Assembly (NCBI GenBank): GCA_030066455.1
Contig: JASJBQ010000312.1
Coordinates: forward strand, 1-5,575
Length of the DNA: 5,575 nucleotides
Direction: 5' to 3'
From: Desulfobacterales bacterium
Lineage (GTDB): Bacteria > Desulfobacterota > Desulfobacteria > Desulfobacterales > UBA5852
In this document: positions 1 to 5,575 of the stretch, piece by piece
Layout of the letters: the number at the start of each line of letters is the position of its first letter
How positions within the stretch are numbered: position 1 is the stretch's first letter
Notes under the pieces: generated by a model
Told to the model about the DNA's origin: nothing
The model's database searches: none
Seen by the model: the letters and a program-made list of their open reading frames with translations, nothing else
Made by a program: the position numbers and the translations under genes

Positions 1-275
1 AAGGCCTCCAGGATCTCGGCCACCACGATCACCATGGTGGCGATGATCGTGATCTGGGCCCCGATGCGCACGCTGTTGGGGATCTGGTTGCGAATCAGAC
101 TGACGGCAAAACTGGAGCAGGCCAGCACAAAGACGACGCAGAGCGTCATCACGAAGGCGGTCTGCATCTTGCCGGTCACCGCCAAGGCCGAGCAAACGCC
201 CAGTACGCCCAGCGCGATCGGGTTGCGGTTGAATATGGGGTCCCACAAAAGGTCTTTGGTTTTCGGTTCGGCCAT
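1..275 (-). CDS. nqrD: Na+-translocating NADH:quinone reductase subunit D (NqrD), N-terminal part, cut by window edge
   Basis: Integral membrane subunit of the Na+-NQR complex. With NqrE it forms an inverted-topology pair that holds an iron centre inside the membrane and passes electrons between NqrF and NqrC. I translated 91 codons from the ATG at 275-273; the gene continues past position 1, and the family is usually about 210 residues, so a bit under half is present. Visible signatures are [17 protein letters not shown] (residues 18-34), [20 protein letters not shown] (about 59-71) and a hydrophobic run near 72-88. Cys28 aligns with the conserved metal-site cysteine (Cys29 in Vibrio cholerae NqrD). 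The paralogue RnfE is similar, but the upstream nqrABC genes settle the assignment. The start follows the nqrC stop by one base and has a strong ribosome binding site. Confidence 0.95.
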   Translation of the reverse strand, partial: MAEPKTKDLLWDPIFNRNPIALGVLGVCSALAVTGKMQTAFVMTLCVVFVLACSSFAVSLIRNQIPNSVRIGAQITIIATMVIVVAEILEA

Positions 276-276
276 C

Positions 277-1053
277 TCATGCTCCTTCGGCTTTAAGCCG
301 TTCCAGCAGGTTTTTAAAACCGTCCGCGCCCATCCAGTAAGCCACCGAATAGGAAACACCGTTGGCGGTCAGTGTGGCGCCCGATATCCCGTCGATCTGG
401 TGCTCGGCCCCAGGGCCGCTTTGGGCGGCCGCACCCTTGACGACCTCGAGCTTATAGGTGCCCTGGTCGTCGTAAAGTTTCTTGCCGGTCCATTTGTCTT
501 TCCACAGGGGGTTGTCGATCTCGCCCCCCAGCCCCGGGGTTTCGGCATGCTCGTAAAAGGTGATGCCGCGCACCGTGTTCAAATCGTCACCCACAGCCAA
601 GAAGCCGTACATGGTGGACCACAGGCCCTTGCCGACAATCGGCAGAACGACCTGATCGAGCTGGCCGTCCTTTTGGACCAGGTAGACCAGGGCATATTTC
701 TCCCGACGGCCGATGCCGGCCCGGTCTTTTTCCGCGGGGATGCGGACGCTCATATTGGGATCCTTGGCGGCGGCCCGCTGATCGAAGGTCGCCGGGTCGA
801 TTTTGTCTTCGCTTACAAATTCGCCGGTCTCAATATCGACGATGCGCACCTCGACCTGTTGAAAGGCCTCCTCCACCGGCACCTCGGCATCGTGCAGCCC
901 GGCGACGATCAGGATATTCTTCTTGCGGTCGATAACCTTGTTGGCCTCCTGCAGCGGCCGCAGCCCAACCGCCGCTCCCGCCACCAGCAGCGAACAGGCA
1001 ACGGCCAGGCTAAGGGCCACCACGTATGTCTTGATCAGAGATTCACGTGCCAT
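277..1053 (-). CDS. nqrC: Na+-translocating NADH:quinone reductase subunit C (NqrC), covalent FMN subunit
   Basis: Membrane-anchored flavoprotein subunit of Na+-NQR that carries a covalently bound FMN and relays electrons from the NqrD/E iron centre to NqrB. The product is 258 residues, the normal family length. It has one N-terminal membrane helix (about residues 8-30), then a soluble FMN-binding domain. Family signatures are [12 protein letters not shown] (143-154), ETPGLGGEI (171-179) and the flavinylation motif DGISGAT (221-227). Thr227 matches the FMN-bearing Thr225 of V. cholerae NqrC, so the cell should also encode the flavin transferase ApbE, which is not in this window. The ATG at 1053-1051 is preceded by AAGGA with a 9-base spacer. 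It overlaps the end of nqrB by 11 bases. RnfG is the nearest alternative, but neighbours and length fit NqrC. Confidence 0.97.
   Translation of the reverse strand: MARESLIKTYVVALSLAVACSLLVAGAAVGLRPLQEANKVIDRKKNILIVAGLHDAEVPVEEAFQQVEVRIVDIETGEFVSEDKIDPATFDQRAAAKDPNMSVRIPAEKDRAGIGRREKYALVYLVQKDGQLDQVVLPIVGKGLWSTMYGFLAVGDDLNTVRGITFYEHAETPGLGGEIDNPLWKDKWTGKKLYDDQGTYKLEVVKGAAAQSGPGAEHQIDGISGATLTANGVSYSVAYWMGADGFKNLLERLKAEGA
282..288 (-). promoter_or_regulatory. Ribosome binding site of nqrD, inside the end of nqrC
   Basis: On the minus strand GAAGGAG lies 6 bases before the nqrD ATG at 275-273. It sits within the last codons of nqrC (Ala-Glu-Gly-Ala). It decides the start: an ATG at 280-278 overlaps the nqrC stop but is in another frame and is too close to the site. 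The arrangement suggests that ribosomes ending nqrC re-initiate on nqrD. Confidence 0.75.
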
Positions 1054-2257
1054 TGCGTTTGATCCTTCTCTTGATATTGGCTTGCAGCACGAAATAGTCG
1101 ATCACCGGCGCGAAGACGTTGGACAGGAGAATCGCCATCATGAGACCTTCGGGATAGGCCGGATTGATCACACGGATAAGAATGGTCAGGATGCCGGCGG
1201 TGGCGCCGTAAAACCACTTGCCGGTTTGGGTTAGGGTGGCCGAGACCGGGTCCGTGATGATAAATACCAGACCGAAGGCGAAACTACCGGCCACCAAATG
1301 CCACCAGGGCGGCATCAGGAACATGGGATTGGTATCGCTGCCGATAATCCACAGCAGGGCCGAAAACCCCATGCCGCCCACCAGCATCGAGAGCATGATG
1401 CGCCAGGAGCCGACCCCGGTGTAGGCGATAATCACGGCGCCGATCAAACAGGCCAGCGCGGAGGTTTCCCCCAGAGAACCCGGTTCGATGCCCAGAAAGG
1501 CCTGCGTCCAGCTGATATTGAGGGCCTCCATGCCTGTGTTCATGTCCGTGGTGCCCAGCGCGGTCAGCGGTGTGGCCCCGGTAAACCCGTCGGCGGCGAC
1601 CCAGACCGCATCGCCGCTGTTCTGGGCCGGATAGGCAAAATAGAGAAAGGCCCGGCCGGCCATGGCCGGATTGATAAAGTTGCGGCCGGTGCCGCCGAAG
1701 ATCTCCTTGGCCACCACGATGCCGAAGGTGATGCCCAGGGCCACCTGCCACAGCGGAATCGTGGGCGGCAGCGAAAGCGGGAAGATCAGGCTGCTGACCA
1801 GCAGCCCCTCGTTGACCTCTTCCTTGCGCACGATGCCGAAGAGAACTTCCCAGAAGCCGCCCACGGCCACGCTGACGAAATAGATCGGGATGAAATAGAG
1901 CGCCCCGTGGATGAGGTTGGCGATGAAGCTGTTGGGGTCGTAGCCCACCAGGGCCGTGAGCAGGGCGCCGCGCCAGCCCGGAGCGGCGGCGATGCCTATC
2001 TCCTGCATGGCCAGGTTGGCCTGGTAGCCCGTGTTCCACATGGCCATGAAGACGCAGGGCAAGAGCGCGTAAACCACCAACGTCATGATGCGCTTGACAT
2101 CCACGGAATCGCGCACGTGCGGCTCGACCGTCGTGACTTCGTCGGTCGAATAGAGAAAGGTGTCGGTGGCTTCGTACAGGGGGTAGAAGCGCTCCAGCTT
2201 CCCACCTTTCTCGAAGGACGGTCGTATGGTTTCGAGAAACCCTCTTAGTGACTTCAT
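1043..2257 (-). CDS. nqrB: Na+-translocating NADH:quinone reductase subunit B (NqrB), Na+/quinone-site membrane subunit
   Basis: Large membrane subunit of Na+-NQR. It carries a covalent FMN and riboflavin and contributes the Na+ pathway and the quinone/inhibitor site. The product is 404 residues, close to the family norm. A soluble N-terminal tail (about 1-50) is followed by many hydrophobic segments, for example near 57-74, 110-140, 168-186, 265-283, 286-306, 318-337 and 371-392. The motif DGFTGAT (223-229) puts the FMN-linked threonine at Thr229, matching Thr236 of V. cholerae. GGFWE (133-137) matches the glycine pair linked to HQNO and korormicin sensitivity. [14 protein letters not shown] (191-204) is another family signature. 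The ATG is 9 bases after the nqrA stop; the only purine-rich site (AAGGA, at the end of nqrA) is about 12 bases away, so coupling to nqrA translation is likely. RnfD is the shorter paralogue. Confidence 0.97.
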   Translation of the reverse strand: MKSLRGFLETIRPSFEKGGKLERFYPLYEATDTFLYSTDEVTTVEPHVRDSVDVKRIMTLVVYALLPCVFMAMWNTGYQANLAMQEIGIAAAPGWRGALLTALVGYDPNSFIANLIHGALYFIPIYFVSVAVGGFWEVLFGIVRKEEVNEGLLVSSLIFPLSLPPTIPLWQVALGITFGIVVAKEIFGGTGRNFINPAMAGRAFLYFAYPAQNSGDAVWVAADGFTGATPLTALGTTDMNTGMEALNISWTQAFLGIEPGSLGETSALACLIGAVIIAYTGVGSWRIMLSMLVGGMGFSALLWIIGSDTNPMFLMPPWWHLVAGSFAFGLVFIITDPVSATLTQTGKWFYGATAGILTILIRVINPAYPEGLMMAILLSNVFAPVIDYFVLQANIKRRIKRNGT

Positions 2258-2266
2258 GATTCGCTA

Positions 2267-3616
2267 TTATCCTTCCCTTTCGATGCGCGTCAAAACCTCC
2301 CGCAGAAACGGCCCGTAATTGTATTTGCCGGGACATACGAACGAACACAGGGCCAAGTCTTCCTCGTCCAGTTCCAGACAGCCCAGCGCCTGGGCCATTT
2401 CGGTGTCGCCGATGATCAGGGCCCGCAGGAAATAGGGCGGGTCGATGTCCAGCGGCATGACCTTTTCATAGGAGGCGATGGGTACCATCGCGCGCGGGTT
2501 GCCCTCGGCCGAACTGGAGAAGGCAAACTTGCGGCCCCGGCTGAAAAGGGCGGTGGCATACAGGGCTTTGACCGAGAAACGTTCAAACCCTGGAAGGGCC
2601 CAGCCGAGAAAATCCCGGGGGCGGCCTTCGCGGATGGCGGAGATCTGCAAATGCGGGCGGCCCAGAAACGCATAGCCGCCGGTGGCCTGCCGCCCCGACA
2701 ATACCGAACCGGATATGACCCGCACCCCGCCCTCGAGCAACTCGCCGCGGACCAGTTCGTCGATGGCCGCACCCACCCGGGTGCGGATGATCCGCGGGTT
2801 TTGGATCGCCGGTCCGGCCAGGGAGACGATCCGATCCACGTAGAGTCGGCCGGTCGCGAATTGCCGTCCGATGGCGATGACATCCTGGTAATTGATGCTC
2901 CACACGGTCTTCTGGTCATTGACCGGATCCAGGAAATGAATGTGGGTGCCGGCCAGCCCCGCCGGATGGGGACCGTCGAAGGCCTGCAGTGACACGTTGG
3001 CAATATCGTCCCCGGGGATATCGACGCCGGGTCGTTTGCAGACGTACACCGCGCCGTCCGTGAGCCGGGAAACCACTTTCAGACCGCAGTGAAAATCTTC
3101 TGCCTGGGCACTGATGAGGGCCGCCGGGTTAACCGCCAGGGGATTGGTATCCATGGCGGTGACGAAGATCGAGTGGGGGCTGGTGTCCGGGGCGGGTACC
3201 TTGCTGTAGGGCCGCGTGCGCAGGACCGTCCACATGCCGGATTGAATCAAGATTTCCTGGACGCGGCCGCGATCGATGTGGTCCAGTTCGGAAAGGCCGA
3301 AGGACGGAAACGCTTCTTCTTCCTCGCCCGCCAGTTCGATTACGATAGATTCAAATTTGCGTTTGGCCCCGCGATTGACGGCCACCACTTTCCCGCAGCC
3401 GGGCGCGGTAAACAGCACCCCCGGTGTTTTTTTGTCTTCGAACAGCACCTGCCCCAGTTTGACGTGATCGCCCACCTGAACGTGCATCTTGGGCTTCATG
3501 CCGACGTAATCGTCACCTACCAAAGCCACCCGGGTTACGGGAGCTCCCATCTCGAATTCGGTTGAGGGGGCACCGCTGATGGGCAAATCCAGACCTTTTT
3601 TAATTTTAAACATCAT
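2267..3616 (-). CDS. nqrA: Na+-translocating NADH:quinone reductase subunit A (NqrA)
   Basis: Peripheral cytoplasmic subunit of Na+-NQR, first gene of the operon, related to RnfC and to the complex I subunit Nqo1/NuoF fold. It has been implicated in quinone interaction, although structures place the quinone site mainly in NqrB. The product is 449 residues, the usual length. Order of signatures: [10 protein letters not shown] (4-13), a lipoyl/biotinyl-like domain with [14 protein letters not shown] (48-61) and [17 protein letters not shown] (70-86), [16 protein letters not shown] (217-232), [10 protein letters not shown] (241-250), [10 protein letters not shown] (299-308), [15 protein letters not shown] (377-391) and [22 protein letters not shown] (414-435). 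It lacks the CxxCxxC ferredoxin clusters of RnfC, which separates it from Rnf. Two tandem ATG codons (3616-3614 and 3613-3611) are possible starts. The first fits the AAGGA site better (6 bases); the second gives the more usual short leader before KIKKG. Confidence 0.98.
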   Translation of the reverse strand: MMFKIKKGLDLPISGAPSTEFEMGAPVTRVALVGDDYVGMKPKMHVQVGDHVKLGQVLFEDKKTPGVLFTAPGCGKVVAVNRGAKRKFESIVIELAGEEEEAFPSFGLSELDHIDRGRVQEILIQSGMWTVLRTRPYSKVPAPDTSPHSIFVTAMDTNPLAVNPAALISAQAEDFHCGLKVVSRLTDGAVYVCKRPGVDIPGDDIANVSLQAFDGPHPAGLAGTHIHFLDPVNDQKTVWSINYQDVIAIGRQFATGRLYVDRIVSLAGPAIQNPRIIRTRVGAAIDELVRGELLEGGVRVISGSVLSGRQATGGYAFLGRPHLQISAIREGRPRDFLGWALPGFERFSVKALYATALFSRGRKFAFSSSAEGNPRAMVPIASYEKVMPLDIDPPYFLRALIIGDTEMAQALGCLELDEEDLALCSFVCPGKYNYGPFLREVLTRIEREG

Positions 3617-3622
3617 TCGATT

Positions 3623-3627
3623 TCCTT
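3623..3627 (-). promoter_or_regulatory. Ribosome binding site of nqrA
   Basis: AAGGA on the minus strand lies 6 bases before the first nqrA ATG (3616) and 9 bases before the second (3613). Both spacings are workable, so the start remains ambiguous by one codon. Confidence 0.65.
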
Positions 3628-3658
3628 ACCGGCTAGCGTCGGTTGAGGGTTTCGCCCC

Positions 3659-3730
3659 CGCCCCAATACGGCGATGGCCAAACAGGTCGCCTTGGGTATG
3701 GTCATCGGGGCGCAGGCGAACCGGCGCCCC
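3659..3730 (-). promoter_or_regulatory. Two mutually exclusive GC-rich hairpins in the nqrA leader (candidate attenuator-like element)
   Basis: In plus-strand terms, GGGGCGC (3707-3713) and GCGCCCC (3724-3730) form a perfect 7-bp inverted repeat with a 10-base loop. The same GGGGCG (3707-3712) also pairs with CGCCCC (3659-3664). That alternative stem continues without a break on one side into GGTCATC (3700-3706) pairing with GATGGCC (3673-3679), with an 8-base bulge at 3665-3672 and one G-T/A-C non-standard position (3677/3702). The two folds share one arm and cannot coexist. In the nqr transcript the upstream hairpin forms first and the competing one ends about 43 bases before the nqrA ATG. 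No U run follows, so control of translation or Rho access is more plausible than intrinsic termination. Function is inferred; GC-rich DNA can fold by chance. Confidence 0.35.
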
Positions 3731-3774
3731 AAACCGTGCAATTCGCGGGTGCGGTCATGCCGCCATCGCCCCAA
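3659..3774 (+). repeat. Three direct copies of CGCCCCAA upstream of nqrA
   Basis: Exact 8-base copies occur at 3659-3666, 3725-3732 and 3767-3774 (TTGGGGCG when read toward nqrA). The start-to-start spacings are 66 and 42 bases, which do not correspond to one period. Two of the copies supply the competing arms that pair with the GGGGCG at 3707-3712. They might be binding sites, or just remnants of a structured repeat. Confidence 0.4.
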
Positions 3775-3844
3775 ATTTTTCCCGGCCCAGTATCGCCGAG
3801 GCCCGTCTCGATGGCATCGCCCGTTGCTTCTCAATGCGTTCACG

Positions 3845-3874
3845 CTCCCGGAAGTCGTATACGGCTTCAGGCAA
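3845..3874. repeat. 30-base imperfect palindrome with core GAAGtCGTATACGgCTTC
   Basis: The central 18 bases (3851-3868) are self-complementary at 8 of 9 pairs, around the perfect core CGTATACG. Extended to 30 bases, 11 of 15 pairs match. The single broken pair in the core is T3855/G3864, which would be a G-U wobble in plus-strand RNA but a C-A mismatch in minus-strand RNA. It lies about 235 bases upstream of nqrA. It could be a dimeric regulator's operator or the core of a dispersed palindromic element. There is no loop, so a cruciform or protein site is more likely than a simple RNA hairpin. Confidence 0.45.
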
Positions 3875-4017
3875 AATCAGCCCGCGAGGATTAGGCGCTG
3901 ACCCTTTCGTTAAGGGATGATTCAGGCGGATTTGAGCCGGTTTCCTCTCGGGTCGACGGTCGGTTATTCCCAGGCGTGATGTTACAGATGGCACAGAAAC
4001 CCTCAGACGCTGCATCC

Positions 4018-5289
4018 CTAAAGCATTTCCTTGATCGGCCGGCGCGCGGTGCGGGCCGGACGGATGTCCTCCACGATAGTCACTTTGATTTTGCGCCGGC
4101 TGTCCTTCAGCGCCAGCGTCGTCCCCGTTTTCAGCGGCGTGGCGACTTTGACGAAACCGCAGCTCAGCCCGCGTGGCACAAACGCTTCCGGCTTGTCCGG
4201 GCTGGCGACGCTGAGAATTCGGCCCTCATGCCAACCGATACCCATGTCGGACACGCAGGTCAAAACCCGCCCGATGTCATTGCCGGCACCATCGACGGCC
4301 ACCGCCGGGTCCGCGGTGGACACCTTGCGCAGGTCGGCACCGACGAACGCATATGTGTACCCGGGCGCTTCGGCGTTCAGGAGGGCCTTGTCGCCGATGA
4401 AGGTTTTGGTGAACCCCGACCGGTCGGCATTGAACGGCAGGGCGAAAAGCCAGGGGTGATTGATGAACGGCCAGTCGCCGATGTCCTGGTGTGAAAGCGG
4501 CAGCACCGCCCCGCCCCGGAGGGAATCACGGGCCGCCAGGCCGCAGGTTTCCAGTCCGAATGCGTTCCCCGCAGCGCAAATCATCTCCCAGGTGGTGACG
4601 AGCTGCTCCGGGGCGACAAAGATCTCGAAGCCGAATTCGCCCGTGTATCCGGTGCGGGAGAGCAAAACGGGAACGCCGCTTTGGAGACGGACGGCGTCGG
4701 CCTGGGGCGCGTCGGCGATGAAATGCCCTTTGAACGCGAAGTAGGGCATGCGGTCCAGCACCGCTTCCGGCGCGGCCAGCACCCGGCTGACGATTTTCGC
4801 CGCCATAGGTCCTTGAACGTCGATCTTGCCCAGCCGGTCGGTCAGGTCGTCGATGTCGACTTCGCCACCGACCTTGTTGGCGTCGAGGTGCGCGGCCACC
4901 TTGCCGCCCATCCCGGCATTGACGACCACCATGAAGGCATCGTCCGCAAGCTTGGCGACGATGCAGTCATCGATGACCTCGCCGTAGGCATTGAGGAAAG
5001 CGCCGTACACGCAGCGGCCGGGGAAAAGCGGCTTTTTGGACATGCCGACACAGGCATCCAGATTGTTGGTAAAACACAACTGCAGGAGGCCGTGGGCCCC
5101 CGGGCCGGTCACCAACAGGGCGGCCATGTGGCTGGTGTCGAAAAGACCGGCCCGCTCCAGGACCGACAAGTGCTCGTTTTTGACGGAGGCGTACCACAGC
5201 GGCATTTCGTAGCCGCCGAAATCGGCCATCGTGGCCCCGTGATGGGTGTGCCAATCGTGCAGCGGGGTCCGTTTGACTTGATTTTTCAC
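4018..5289 (-). CDS. GcvT-family aminomethyltransferase (glycine cleavage T-protein-like), atypical
   Basis: Predicted cytoplasmic folate-binding protein of the glycine cleavage T-protein family, which moves a C1 unit from an aminomethyl or N-methyl donor to tetrahydrofolate. The product is 423 residues, longer than the usual 360-370. Signatures in order: TPLHDWHTHHGA (8-19), GLFDTSHM (48-55), NAYGEVIDD with Asp107/Asp108 at the catalytic acidic position (100-108), DVQGP (157-161), RTGYTGEFGFEIFV (212-225), GLAARDSLR (250-258), and a C-terminal barrel domain ending near 410 with a basic tail. After ARDSLR the usual LEAG...YG is replaced by GGAV...SH, and the C-terminal domain has extra sequence near 350-375. 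No gcvH or gcvP is adjacent; alanine dehydrogenase lies 55 bases upstream. It may be a true T-protein or a related demethylase or transferase with another substrate, so I give no gene symbol. The start is GTG with a strong binding site. Confidence 0.88.
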   Translation of the reverse strand: MKNQVKRTPLHDWHTHHGATMADFGGYEMPLWYASVKNEHLSVLERAGLFDTSHMAALLVTGPGAHGLLQLCFTNNLDACVGMSKKPLFPGRCVYGAFLNAYGEVIDDCIVAKLADDAFMVVVNAGMGGKVAAHLDANKVGGEVDIDDLTDRLGKIDVQGPMAAKIVSRVLAAPEAVLDRMPYFAFKGHFIADAPQADAVRLQSGVPVLLSRTGYTGEFGFEIFVAPEQLVTTWEMICAAGNAFGLETCGLAARDSLRGGAVLPLSHQDIGDWPFINHPWLFALPFNADRSGFTKTFIGDKALLNAEAPGYTYAFVGADLRKVSTADPAVAVDGAGNDIGRVLTCVSDMGIGWHEGRILSVASPDKPEAFVPRGLSCGFVKVATPLKTGTTLALKDSRRKIKVTIVEDIRPARTARRPIKEML

Positions 5290-5294
5290 AATGG

Positions 5295-5301
5295 CTCCTC
5301 C
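5295..5301 (-). promoter_or_regulatory. Strong ribosome binding site for the GTG start of the gcvT-like gene
   Basis: GGAGGAG on the minus strand lies 5 bases before the GTG at 5289-5287 and decides that start; no ATG exists nearby in frame that would retain the conserved N-terminus. The 55-base gap back to the alanine dehydrogenase stop (5290-5344) holds a TTTTT run (5327-5331 area) after a CGATCG, but no stable stem, so I read the two genes as co-transcribed. Confidence 0.75.
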
Positions 5302-5344
5302 GGAGTGCCGCCGTCTGTCCGCGCTGTTGAAAAACGATCGCGAA

Positions 5345-5575
5345 TCAAAGCCGTGTGTCGATAGGCGTATAGTCGAGCCCGAAAGCGTTGGCGACCTCTC
5401 TGTAGGTGACCTTGCCCTGGATGACGTTGGCGCCCAATTTGATCTCGGGATTGGACTGCATGGCTTTCACCCAGCCTTTGTTGGCAATTTCCACCGCGTA
5501 GGGCAGCGTGGCGTTGGTCAGCGCCATGGTGGAGGTCTTGGGCACGGCGCCGGGCATGTTGGCCACGCAGTAGTG
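5345..5575 (-). CDS. ald: Alanine dehydrogenase, C-terminal 76 residues, cut by window edge
   Basis: NAD-dependent L-alanine dehydrogenase (EC 1.4.1.1) interconverts alanine and pyruvate plus ammonia with NAD+/NADH. Only the C-terminus is present; the open frame enters at the right edge. The sequence [16 protein letters not shown] followed by [10 protein letters not shown] and ANKGW is the strongly conserved late block of the family, and [17 protein letters not shown] matches the usual C-terminal end. The family is about 370 residues, so roughly four fifths lies beyond position 5575, including the catalytic Lys and His. The gene ends at TGA (5347-5345), with the gcvT-like gene following on the same strand. 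The related transhydrogenase alpha subunit lacks this exact NMPGAVPxTST...LTNATLPY block in a C-terminal position, so Ald is favoured. Confidence 0.94.
   Translation of the reverse strand, partial: HYCVANMPGAVPKTSTMALTNATLPYAVEIANKGWVKAMQSNPEIKLGANVIQGKVTYREVANAFGLDYTPIDTRL

Larger units (their letters stand above)
3617..4017 (-). other. 401-base intergenic region between the gcvT-like gene and nqrA; no convincing gene
   Basis: This stretch lies upstream of nqrA and downstream of the gcvT-like stop, so the nqr promoter is expected here. Short open frames exist on both strands (for example minus 4015-3755 and 3843-3613, plus 3643-3894), but they overlap one another, look like low-complexity Arg/Pro/Ala translations of GC-rich DNA, and match no family I recognise. 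I searched by eye for sigma-70 and sigma-54 promoter pairs on the minus strand and found none with both elements at proper spacing. I saw no GC hairpin followed by a T run after the gcvT-like stop. The region is rich in inverted and direct repeats, listed separately. It may be, or contain, a dispersed intergenic repeat. Confidence 0.6.

Noticed and set aside
288..300. Short palindrome CGGCTT-T-AAGCCG near the end of nqrC
   Set aside because: It lies within coding sequence, the loop would be too small for the full stem, and no T run follows; likely chance.
34..1062. Long plus-strand open frame (342 codons) opposite nqrC and nqrD
   Set aside because: It is antisense to strongly conserved nqrC and nqrD, has no recognisable domain, and is explained by GC-rich codon bias leaving the opposite strand open.
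1284..2348. Long minus-strand open frame (354 codons) overlapping nqrB in another frame, and a plus-strand one at 1298-2248
   Set aside because: Both are Arg/Gly/His-rich shadow translations of nqrB, which itself matches its family along its full length.
2267..3616. Rnf complex (RnfC/D/G/E) instead of Nqr
   Set aside because: NqrA lacks the ferredoxin-type CxxC clusters of RnfC, and NqrA/NqrB signatures and lengths match Na+-NQR throughout.
3744..3770. Sigma-54-like promoter (GCAC...TTGCA) upstream of nqrA on the minus strand
   Set aside because: The -24/-12 GG-N10-GC spacing is wrong by two bases and the -24 GG is missing.
3613..3843. Small minus-strand ORF (76 codons) ending on the nqrA start
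   Set aside because: Its stop overlaps the nqrA ATG region, but there is no binding site and no family match, and it covers the hairpin region; a leader peptide is not supported.
3902..3916. Hairpin CCCTT-TCGTT-AAGGG as terminator of the gcvT-like gene
   Set aside because: Only 5 bp of stem and no T run on either side; about 100 bases past the stop. Too weak to call.
3755..4015. Small minus-strand ORF (86 codons) between the gcvT-like gene and nqrA
   Set aside because: No good binding site, no known family, odd composition; the most protein-like part comes from the palindrome, which reads similarly on both strands. Possibly part of a repeat, not a gene.

Overview
The window is a GC-rich bacterial segment in which every supported gene lies on the minus strand, so the genes read from right to left. 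In transcription order they are: the C-terminal end of an alanine dehydrogenase (5575-5345), a GcvT-family folate-dependent aminomethyltransferase-like protein (5289-4018), a 401-base stretch with no gene, and then nqrA, nqrB, nqrC and the first 91 codons of nqrD, which runs off the left edge.

The four nqr genes are the front part of an operon for the Na+-translocating NADH:quinone oxidoreductase (Na+-NQR). This membrane complex oxidises NADH, reduces quinone and pumps Na+ outward. Gene order A-B-C-D, near-complete conservation of family motifs, both covalent-FMN threonine motifs (NqrB Thr229, NqrC Thr227) and the NqrD metal-site cysteine (Cys28) all indicate an intact, working system. nqrE and nqrF are expected beyond position 1. 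Spacing is very tight (9 bases A/B, 11-base overlap B/C, 1 base C/D), which suggests one transcript and translational coupling.

The ald and gcvT-like genes are 55 bases apart and probably form a separate amino-acid catabolism unit (alanine deamination yielding NADH; C1 transfer to tetrahydrofolate). NADH from alanine oxidation could feed Na+-NQR, but that link is inference from proximity.

The host is probably a Gram-negative bacterium. The overall sequence style and the pairing of Na+-NQR with alanine dehydrogenase and a GcvT-like protein suggest a Desulfobacterota (Desulfobacteraceae or Desulfosarcina-like) organism. This is a judgement from familiarity, not a proven assignment.

The least explained part is the gap at 3617-4017. 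It holds a near-palindrome (3845-3874), three direct copies of CGCCCCAA, and a pair of mutually exclusive GC-rich hairpins just upstream of nqrA. It could be an nqr leader with regulatory folding, a dispersed intergenic repeat, or both. I saw no RNA gene, CRISPR array, insertion sequence or confident promoter or terminator, and no strong evidence of a wholly new system.
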